Assembly: GCA_022865445.1 (NCBI GenBank)
Contig: JALHSX010000214.1
Location: 1 to 12,111, forward strand
Direction of reading: 5' to 3'
DNA from: Thermoplasmata archaeon
GTDB taxonomy: Archaea > Thermoplasmatota > Thermoplasmata > UBA10834
DNA: 12,111 bases
Shown here piece after piece: positions 7,701 through 12,111 of this stretch; the first letter of the stretch is position 1, and the number at the start of each line of letters is the position of its first letter. The translations under genes were made by a program, and so were the position numbers. Below the pieces are notes generated by a model, which worked only from the letters and a program-made list of their open reading frames with translations, ran no database searches and was not told the DNA's origin.

Positions 7701-7781
7701 GGCTACAGAGACGACCAGATCTACGCCATGATAGACGCCATGCTTGAAGAGCCGAAGCCGAAACAGGAGGCGAAACAATGA
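4743..7781 (+). CDS. hdrA: Fused double HdrA flavoprotein with two FAD domains and two ferredoxin domains
   Basis: This 1012-residue protein (1013 if GTG at 4740 is used) is the short and long HdrA halves joined in one chain. Half 1 (about 1-425) has GGGISG at 14-19, NDCAMC (Cys58, 61), an inserted ferredoxin with two complete CX2CX2CX3C sets (Cys110, 113, 116, 120 and 157, 160, 163, 167), IQCVGSR and YCSSVCC. A linker of about 25 residues leads to half 2, which starts with the HdrA N-terminal domain (CHCGVNIGG with Cys456 and 458; Cys491; Cys516; Cys548). It continues with a second FAD motif GGGVTG (595-600), a second IQCVGSR, and a C-terminal ferredoxin (Cys932, 935, 938, 942 and 968, 971, 974, 978). 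HdrA proteins of about 1000 residues with two flavin domains are known in anaerobes. It is the likely electron-bifurcating hub for the hydrogenase encoded downstream; bifurcation itself is inferred. Confidence 0.92.
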   Translation: MAASDKIGAVMVVGGGISGMQSALDLADSGYKVYLVEKQPSIGGTMAQLDKTFPTNDCAMCIMAPKLVATGRHNNIDLITNADIAIVDGEEGNFNVTVKQRSLRVDPKKCTGCGSCAQKCPVETMNEYDENTKFRKAIYVRYPQAVPLVYAIDAEKCIGCGICAEECKAKAVEYDQKEKILEIKVGSIILSPGFDEFNARLKTEYGYGVYQNVVTSIEFERIMSATGPYFGTILRPSDGDIPEKIAFIQCVGSRDEHCGNEYCSSVCCMYSIKEAVIAKEHTSQVKPSIFFMDMRAFGKEFDEYYNRAANEWGIRFVRSRVAAISEDPKTKNLKIKYVEGGEPKEEEFQMVVLAVGLRPPADAENLSRIMKFRLNDDGFAQTGAFTPVETSRPGIFVSGAFSSPKDIPMTVAEASGAAAKAGTVIAPARNTLVSKKVFPKEISVEGLEPRIGVFVCHCGVNIGGVVKVPEVMEYAKTLPNVVYAEQNLYTCSQDTQEKINEKIKELKLNRVVVASCTPRTHEPLFQNTIKEAGLNAYLFEMANIRDQCSWIHMHEPKAATKKSKDLVRMAVAKSRLLEPLQNLTLKVNQAAMVIGGGVTGMTAALELAKQGFKVSLVEKEKELGGNTKKLYYLPSGDDPLAFVKELDKEISANPNITVYTGAKIKMIDGYVGNFKTTLESGEQIEHGAVILAIGGQEYKPEGEYLYGKNKNVMTLLELKEKLHKGEAKANEYVFIQCVGSREEGHPNCSRVCCTGTMTAAIEIKKKDPNAKVFVLYRDIRTYGFREKYYKEAGRLGVTFIRFEDKEKPKVDEKGGKLEVKVKDEDTGKELTLKPDYLVLASGTRPQPDAGTLAPMCKVPQTKEGFFLEAHMKLRPVDFATEGIYLAGLAHGPKFVDESIAQALAAVSRATTVLSKTELEAEGIVAKIEESLCNGCGICVPICEYKALEVLPDKKDPKKKIVEVNVGLCKGCGACVGACPSGALTQMGYRDDQIYAMIDAMLEEPKPKQEAKQ

Positions 7782-8242
7782 GCTCGGAAGCTACACACCA
7801 TGAAAATCCACACACAGATGGAGCAGCGAAGGAACCCGACCCGAAGATACTGGTCTTCTGCTGCAACTGGTGCTCGTACGCAGGCGCGGACCTAGCTGGT
7901 GTCAGCAGGCTCCAGATGCCTCCGTACTTCAGGACCATCAGGGTCATGTGCTCTGCCAGAGTCGACCCCGAGTTCGTCCTGAGGGCCTTCCAGAAGGGAG
8001 TCGACGGAGTCCTCGTCGCAGGCTGCCACCCGGCGGACTGCCACTACATAGGCGGGAACTACAGGACCCGCAGGAGGATAGCCCTCCTGAAGATGCTCAT
8101 CCAGCAGTTCGGATACGATACCGACCGGCTGAGGCTCGAGTGGGTCTCCGCGGGCGAGGGCGAGAAGTTCCAGAAGACCATAGTCGATTTCACGAACACG
8201 ATCAAGGAACTCGGGCCTTCCCCGATGCACAGAGGTGACTGA
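7778..8242 (+). CDS. mvhD: MvhD, F420-non-reducing hydrogenase [2Fe-2S] delta subunit
   Basis: The 154-residue product is close to the usual MvhD length. It carries the full motif CCNWCSYAGADLAGVSR (Cys28, 29, 32), VMCSAR (Cys58), AGCHPADCHY (Cys83, 88) and LRLEWVSAGEGEKF. MvhD transfers electrons from the MvhG clusters to HdrA in the cytoplasmic hydrogenase-heterodisulfide reductase complex. The first 22 residues are a polar, His-rich leader that looks disordered. The ATG overlaps the upstream stop (ATGA, 7778-7781) and has AGGAGG at 7765-7770. It keeps all the cysteines that the winged-helix-fused paralogue at 3919 changes, so this is the better candidate for the subunit that docks on MvhAG. 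It ends 2 bases before the free winged-helix gene. Confidence 0.95.
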   Translation: MSSEATHHENPHTDGAAKEPDPKILVFCCNWCSYAGADLAGVSRLQMPPYFRTIRVMCSARVDPEFVLRAFQKGVDGVLVAGCHPADCHYIGGNYRTRRRIALLKMLIQQFGYDTDRLRLEWVSAGEGEKFQKTIVDFTNTIKELGPSPMHRGD

Positions 8243-8244
8243 AG

Positions 8245-8631
8245 ATGTCCCTGCGGGAGGCCAAGATACGCGCGGCACTGAGGACGGTCGAGGGCGAGAG
8301 GGTCAGATGGCTCCTCGGAAAGAAGGGGCAGCTGACCACTACTGGGAACGTGTTCGGCGAGGCCATCACGGGACCGAGGTACGATTTCATAGTCCAGAAG
8401 GCTGCAGGCGTGGAGCTTGAGAGGAACCTGCTGCTCCAAGAGATGGAGGGCGGCCCGAGGACGGTCCACGAGCTGCACGATGCCACGGGCATCGCGAAGC
8501 CGGAGATCGTGAAGCACATAATCGCCCTCAAGAAGTGGAGGCTGGTCGAGCAGGTGGGTATGAAGGGCCAGTCGCCGCAGTACTCGGCGGCTCCAAAGAA
8601 AGCACCGCCTGAGGAGAAAGGGGTGAGCTGA
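8245..8631 (+). CDS. Free winged-helix domain protein paralogous to the C-terminal part of the first MvhD
   Basis: This 128-residue protein has no cysteines and no membrane segment. Its central part (GNVFGEAI at 34-41, then a helical segment and an HTH-like stretch near 72-100 ending EIVKHIIALKKWRLVEQ) aligns with the tail of the MvhD fusion at 3919-4743 (GNVYGNKL and KVLRHIVALRQKNLL), so the two share ancestry. The C-terminus is Lys/Pro/Glu rich and probably flexible. It starts 2 bases after mvhD, with GAGGTGA (8232-8238) inside the mvhD end, and stops 1 base before mvhG. Translation is evidently coupled with the hydrogenase subunits. It could be an autoregulator of the operon or a structural element of the complex that arose by splitting an MvhD fusion. 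No function is established here. Confidence 0.8.
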   Translation: MSLREAKIRAALRTVEGERVRWLLGKKGQLTTTGNVFGEAITGPRYDFIVQKAAGVELERNLLLQEMEGGPRTVHELHDATGIAKPEIVKHIIALKKWRLVEQVGMKGQSPQYSAAPKKAPPEEKGVS

Positions 8632-8632
8632 G

Positions 8633-9655
8633 ATGGCAGAGAAGATCAAGATCGCACAATACTGGGGAGCGGGCTGCGGAGGATGCGACGTCGCGCTCCT
8701 GGACATAGACGCGAAGATACTGGATGTACACGCGATAGCGGATGTGGTATTCTGGCCCATCGGCTTCGACGGCAAGCTCAAGGATATCGAAGCGATGCCC
8801 GACAAGAGCATCACCGTCAGCTTCTACAACGGCGCCATACGGAACAGCGAGAACGAGCACGTCGCCAAGGTCCTGCGCCAGAAGTCGGTCGTCATGATTT
8901 CGTTCGGCTCGTGCGCGTGCTTCGGAGGGACGCCTGGGCTCGCGAATGTGACGAACAAGAAGGAGATATTCGAGACGGTCTACAAGAACACACAATCGAC
9001 CGACAACCCGAACTTCGTGACGCCACAACACATCACGAAGGTCAAGGAGGGAGAGCTAGAGCTCCCGGAGTTCTACGACTCGGTCAAGACGCTGGACGAG
9101 GTCGTGGATGTCGACTACTTCATGCCCGGGTGCCCGCCAACGGTCAACCTGATCGCGATGGCTGTGGAGGCAGTGGCACAGTATGTGGCCAAGGGCACGC
9201 CGCTCCCGCCGAAGGGAACGGTCATCGCCTCCGACAAGACCCTTTGCGACGAGTGCAATAGGGAGAGGGTCGAGAAGGGCAGGAGGATCGATAAGATATT
9301 CCAAGCGTACGAGATCAAGCCCGACCCCAAGAAGTGCCTGCTGGACCAGGGCATCATCTGCATAGGCCCTGCGACAAGGGCAGGCTGCGGAGCGATGTGC
9401 CCGAACGCTCAGATGCCTTGCAGAGGCTGCATGGGCCCGACGAGGGGCGTCATGGAGCAAGGCGCGAGCATGTTGAGCGCATTGTCATCGCTGCTGAACA
9501 TCACTGATACGGAATCACAGCTGAGCGAGGAGCAGATCATGACGCTCATGCTGCAGGTCAAGGACCCGCTCGGGACTTTCTACGCGTTCACGCTGCCCAA
9601 GTCCATGCTCAAGAGGTCTGTGACCGAAAGGGGCAGAAGGAAGGCGGTGAGCTAG
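8633..9655 (+). CDS. mvhG: MvhG, group 3c [NiFe]-hydrogenase small subunit
   Basis: This 340-residue iron-sulfur subunit carries electrons from the [NiFe] site of MvhA to MvhD. The proximal cluster ligands are visible as GCGGC (Cys15, 18), FGSCACFGG (Cys94 and neighbour Cys96) and MPGCPP (Cys167). The C-terminal half has further cysteines for medial and distal clusters: CDEC (205, 208), then 235, 243, 252, 256, 263 and 266 in IICIG, GCGAMCPN and CRGC contexts. There is no twin-arginine signal, so it is cytosolic, as in MvhG/VhuG. The start has GGGGTGAG just upstream, overlapping the previous gene's end. It stops with TAG, the only amber stop among the visible genes, and mvhA begins on the very next base in the same frame. 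Confidence 0.96.
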   Translation: MAEKIKIAQYWGAGCGGCDVALLDIDAKILDVHAIADVVFWPIGFDGKLKDIEAMPDKSITVSFYNGAIRNSENEHVAKVLRQKSVVMISFGSCACFGGTPGLANVTNKKEIFETVYKNTQSTDNPNFVTPQHITKVKEGELELPEFYDSVKTLDEVVDVDYFMPGCPPTVNLIAMAVEAVAQYVAKGTPLPPKGTVIASDKTLCDECNRERVEKGRRIDKIFQAYEIKPDPKKCLLDQGIICIGPATRAGCGAMCPNAQMPCRGCMGPTRGVMEQGASMLSALSSLLNITDTESQLSEEQIMTLMLQVKDPLGTFYAFTLPKSMLKRSVTERGRRKAVS

Positions 9656-11170
9656 ATGGCAGGACCTATCGTCAACGACGCAACAACGAAGACAAAGGAG
9701 CGGAAGATCACCATAGACCCGATCACGAGGCTCGAAGGCCACGGCAAGATCGAGATATTCCTCGACGCTGCAGGGAACGTCGAGAACGCGTACCTGCAGG
9801 TCCCTGAGCTGAGAGGCTTCGAGAGGTTTTGCATCGGCAGGCATGTCATGGAGCTGCCAGTGCTGACCAACAGGCTGTGCGGCGTCTGCCCGGCGGCGCA
9901 CCACCTCGCGAGCACGAAGGCACTCGATGCGGTCTTCAGCGCGACGCCGACACCGACTGCGATCAAGCTGAGGGAGCTGTTCTACATGGGACAGTACACC
10001 CACAGCCACATAGCGCACTTCTACGCTCTGGCGGCACCGGACTTCGTCCTCGGGCCGTCCGCCCCCTCGATGAAGAGGAACGTTCTGGGAGTCGTGGATG
10101 CGGTCGGCGTCCCGATCGGGGCCGAGGTCATCAAGCACAGGTCCTACGGCCAGAAGGTGCAGGAGATCGTAGGCGGCAGGGCGACACATCCCGTGTTCGG
10201 CCTGCCCGGAGGCGTTTCTAAGCAGATCAGCGAGGAGGAGCGCGTCCAAATGGAGACCATGGCGAAGTCATGTGTCGAGTTCGGCAAGTTCACGATCAAG
10301 CTCTTCCATGATATCGTGCTGGCTAACAAAGACTACATGGACCTCGTGCTGAACCAGGACGCGTATTACCTCAACTCGTACTACATGGGCATGGTCGACA
10401 AGAACAACAAGAGCAACTTCTACGACGGCGACATCAGAGTCGTCGACCAGCAGGGCAAGGAGTTCCTGAGGTTCAAGCCCAGCGAGTACCTGGACGTCAT
10501 AGCAGAGCATGTCGAGCCCTGGACCTACATGAAGATGCCCTATCTGAAGAAGATCGGGTGGAAAGGCTTCGTTACGGGACCTGAGAGCGGCATATACAGA
10601 GTGGGCCCGCTGGGAAGGATCAATGTCTGTAACGGCTACACGACCCCGCTGGCGCAGAAAGAGTACGAGTTCCTCGCGAAGACTGTGAAGGACCTCGGAG
10701 TGACCGGGCCGGTGAACCAAACGCTGGCGTACCACTGGGCGAGGGTGATCGAGCTGCAGCACGCAACGGAGAGGATGCTCGAGCTGGCGAGCGACAAGAG
10801 CATCACGAGCGACGACATCAGAGGCCCATACAAGGAGCCGAAGGAAGGCGTGGGGATAGTCGAGGCGCCGAGGGGCACGCTCATACACCACTACGCCTCG
10901 GACAAGAACGGCCTGTGCACCAAGATCAACATGGTCGTCGCCACGACGAACAACTACGCAGCGATCAACACGAGCGTGATTCAGGCTGCGAAGGCGCTCA
11001 TCAAGAACGGCGAGGTGTCGCAGGGTTTGCTCAACAAGGTCGAGATGGCCTTCAGGTGCTACGACCCGTGCAACTCTTGTGGCACGCACTCGCTTAACGG
11101 AGGGCCGGCGCTCGAAGTAACGATTAGGCGCAAGGACGGGTCCATCCAGACGACACAGAGTAACTTCTAA
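9656..11170 (+). CDS. mvhA: MvhA, group 3c [NiFe]-hydrogenase large (catalytic) subunit precursor
   Basis: This 504-residue protein holds the [NiFe](CN)2CO active site that oxidises H2. The N-terminal motif is RLCGVCPAAHH (Cys75, Cys78) after RLEGHG (25-30, Glu28). The C-terminal motif is DPCNSCGTH (Cys472, Cys475, His478). All four Ni ligands are cysteine, so this is not a selenocysteine enzyme. After His478 there are 26 more residues starting SLNGG, the expected C-terminal extension that a maturation protease removes. Length and motifs fit MvhA/VhuA of F420-non-reducing hydrogenases. It follows mvhG with no intervening base; the GGTGAG near 9646 probably serves as its ribosome site. It is the last operon gene: a hairpin and a 73-base gap follow, and no mvhB polyferredoxin gene is seen. 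Confidence 0.97.
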   Translation: MAGPIVNDATTKTKERKITIDPITRLEGHGKIEIFLDAAGNVENAYLQVPELRGFERFCIGRHVMELPVLTNRLCGVCPAAHHLASTKALDAVFSATPTPTAIKLRELFYMGQYTHSHIAHFYALAAPDFVLGPSAPSMKRNVLGVVDAVGVPIGAEVIKHRSYGQKVQEIVGGRATHPVFGLPGGVSKQISEEERVQMETMAKSCVEFGKFTIKLFHDIVLANKDYMDLVLNQDAYYLNSYYMGMVDKNNKSNFYDGDIRVVDQQGKEFLRFKPSEYLDVIAEHVEPWTYMKMPYLKKIGWKGFVTGPESGIYRVGPLGRINVCNGYTTPLAQKEYEFLAKTVKDLGVTGPVNQTLAYHWARVIELQHATERMLELASDKSITSDDIRGPYKEPKEGVGIVEAPRGTLIHHYASDKNGLCTKINMVVATTNNYAAINTSVIQAAKALIKNGEVSQGLLNKVEMAFRCYDPCNSCGTHSLNGGPALEVTIRRKDGSIQTTQSNF

Positions 11171-11178
11171 ACATATTT
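11171..11178 (+). promoter_or_regulatory. Weak TATA-like element ahead of the maturation protease gene
   Basis: ACATATTT in the mvhA-protease gap could be a TATA box with transcription starting near 11200; CACATATC (about 11198-11205) is an alternative. Either would let the protease be transcribed apart from the operon. No clear BRE is visible, and read-through from mvhA is equally possible. Confidence 0.25.
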
Positions 11179-11181
11179 CAC

Positions 11182-11198
11182 GAGGGGGGTTTCCCCTC
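11182..11198 (+). terminator. Small GC-rich hairpin followed by a T-rich stretch after mvhA
   Basis: GAGGGG (11182-11187) pairs perfectly with CCCCTC (11193-11198) around a 5-base loop, 11 bases after the mvhA stop, and CGTTTTCATT follows from 11205. Archaeal termination needs mainly a T-tract, which here is short, so this may instead be an attenuating or RNA-stabilising hairpin. Confidence 0.4.
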
Positions 11199-11243
11199 AC
11201 ATATCGTTTTCATTCCATTCACTGTGTCAGAGTCAGGATTATT

Positions 11244-11729
11244 ATGACCGAGCCCCTTCGGATTCTCGTGAGAGTGCTAATCCTCGGCGTGGGCAATCCT
11301 ATCCTCTCGGATGATGGCGTAGGCATCCATGTCGCGCGCGAGCTCAAGAAGAGAAGCATACCCGGGGTCGACGTGGAGGAACTTGCGGCGAGCGGGCTGG
11401 AGCTGCTCGATGTAGTGCGTGGCTATGACAAGGTCGTCATAATAGACGCTATCCAGACGACGAAAGGGAAACCTGGGGAACTGTACATCCTCGAGGAGAA
11501 GGATTTCGAGAAGTCCATCCACGGATCATCTCCGCACGGGATCAACATCGCGACGGCACTTGCCCTGGGGAGGAAGCTCGTGCCGAACGAGATGCCCAAG
11601 GAGGTCGTCTTCTTCGCGGTCGAGGCGGAAGACCTGGTCAATGTCAGCGAGAGACTAACTCCGAAGGTGGCAGAAGCATTGCCGAGGATAACAGAGAGAG
11701 TGCGGAAGGAGTTGCGGTCGGCGCAATGA
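11244..11729 (+). CDS. [NiFe]-hydrogenase maturation endopeptidase (HycI/HybD family)
   Basis: This 161-residue protein has the family signature GVGNPILSDDGVG (residues 15-27), in which Asp24 matches the Glu/Asp metal ligand, followed by IIDAI with Asp68 and SPHGI with His98. These are the three positions that bind Ni during cleavage in HybD-type proteases. The enzyme checks Ni insertion and then cuts the hydrogenase large subunit after the C-terminal CxxCxxH motif, here most likely MvhA at His478. The ATG at 11244 gives about 10 residues before the usual family start; GTG codons at 11268 and 11274 would give a more typical N-terminus but have no good ribosome site. The gene lies 73 bases after mvhA. 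It encodes the only maturation factor in the window; the hyp genes must be elsewhere. Confidence 0.93.
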   Translation: MTEPLRILVRVLILGVGNPILSDDGVGIHVARELKKRSIPGVDVEELAASGLELLDVVRGYDKVVIIDAIQTTKGKPGELYILEEKDFEKSIHGSSPHGINIATALALGRKLVPNEMPKEVVFFAVEAEDLVNVSERLTPKVAEALPRITERVRKELRSAQ

Positions 11730-11981
11730 CCTTCCAGGTGAGAACGAGCCAAGGATTCAAGCATGAACACGGCCCAAATTGCATGATTTTGCGAGGCGAA
11801 TCGTCTCCAACCATTTTCCAAGAGTCAAACCCTTCGTTGTCTCGGCCCTAGTGCATTGCGCCTAGTCTCCTCCCTCCAATGGGACACCCTATTACTCGCA
11901 GAAAGGCAATATACGACGGAATGCATTGGACATCCTACAGTCAAGGAGCCACTCGTCCAGAGCCGGCAGAGAGGTAGACCT
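11730..11981. other. Non-coding stretch between the protease gene and the next gene
   Basis: I see no convincing coding sequence or RNA gene in these 252 bases, which are less G+C-rich than the genes. An imperfect dyad GAGGCGA-A-TCGTCTC lies at 11793-11807, with ATTTT runs on both sides; it may be a protein site or part of a termination region. A promoter candidate lies near 11903-11914. Confidence 0.5.
11903..11914 (+). promoter_or_regulatory. TATA-like promoter candidate for the gene at the right edge
   Basis: AAGG followed by CAATATAC resembles a BRE/TATA pair. A start of transcription about 25 bases downstream would leave a leader of roughly 45 bases containing GAGGT at 11971-11975. Pattern match only. 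Confidence 0.35.
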
Positions 11982-12111
11982 ATGGGGTCCGACGTTACAG
12001 TCAACACAGAGATAATCAAGAAGCGAATGTGGCTCGCCTATCAATACGCATGCAACAACCCAGCCAACGAGCGCATGGACGCTATCCACGCGCTAGTCAT
12101 CAAGCTCGCAG
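11982..12111 (+). CDS. Start of an unknown gene, 3' partial
   Basis: From ATG at 11982 a frame stays open for 43 codons to the edge of the window. It begins MGSDVTVNTEIIKKRMWLAY and continues with YACNNPANERMDAIHALVIKL. The visible part looks helical and soluble; I recognise no family. GAGGT at 11971-11975 sits 6 bases before the ATG, and a TATA-like element lies further up, which together support the start. The frame is also open upstream, but no better start codon with a ribosome site is seen there. The 252-base spacer suggests it is a separate unit from the hydrogenase genes. A chance open frame remains possible, although coding-like third-position C/G use appears in its second half. Confidence 0.5.
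   Translation, partial: MGSDVTVNTEIIKKRMWLAYQYACNNPANERMDAIHALVIKLA

Noticed and set aside
4733..9659. Recurring GGTGAGCT...ATGGC at three gene junctions as a special processing signal
   Set aside because: It is explained by a Shine-Dalgarno sequence overlapping the stop codon and a common ATGGC start; no further structure is shared.
11793..11807. GAGGCGA-A-TCGTCTC as an RNA hairpin terminator of the protease gene
   Set aside because: The loop would be a single base, which cannot form, so it is at most an imperfect DNA dyad; no strong T-run follows directly.
1..12111. CRISPR array, tRNA, rRNA, insertion sequence or attachment site
   Set aside because: No regularly spaced repeats, cloverleaf-like sequence, transposase frame or terminal inverted repeats were seen on either strand.

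Overview
The window looks like chromosomal DNA of an uncultured anaerobic archaeon. The reasons are TATA/BRE-like promoter elements, strong GGAGGTGA-type ribosome binding sites at tightly packed gene junctions, preference for AGG/AGA arginine codons in a G+C-rich sequence, and a gene set typical of hydrogen-using anaerobic archaea: heterodisulfide-reductase A flavoproteins with a group 3c (MvhADG-type) [NiFe]-hydrogenase. The lineage cannot be fixed from sequence alone. A Thermoplasmatota-like or other methanogen-related archaeon is a guess. All genes lie on the + strand.

Layout. Positions 1-172 hold the C-terminal end of a cysteine-rich (CCG-domain, HdrB/HdrD-like) protein. It is followed after 18 bases by a small unrecognised protein (191-568) that carries the same CX4CX2CX4C motif twice. 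A promoter-bearing gap (569-747) then precedes a tight eight-gene operon (748-11170) in which no gap exceeds 6 bases: short hdrA-like gene, long hdrA-like gene, mvhD fused to a winged-helix domain, a fused double hdrA, mvhD, a free winged-helix protein, mvhG and mvhA. After a small hairpin, a hydrogenase maturation protease follows (11244-11729). A 252-base non-coding stretch leads to the start of an unknown gene that runs off the window (11982-12111).

The central observation is that 748-8631 is one module present twice in tandem, with reciprocal fusions. Copy 1 has HdrA as two separate genes but MvhD fused to the winged helix. Copy 2 has the two HdrA halves fused but MvhD and the winged helix separate. 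In both copies the first HdrA half has FAD plus an internal ferredoxin insert. The second half has the HdrA N-terminal cysteine domain, a second FAD domain and a C-terminal two-cluster ferredoxin.

How they may work together: MvhA/MvhG oxidise H2, and MvhD passes electrons to the HdrA flavins. There they could be bifurcated between ferredoxin and a higher-potential acceptor, by analogy with the methanogen MvhADG-HdrABC complex. No hdrB, hdrC or mvhB polyferredoxin gene lies inside the operon, so the acceptor is not evident. The CCG protein at the left edge is one candidate partner. The protease would remove the 26-residue tail of MvhA after Ni insertion.
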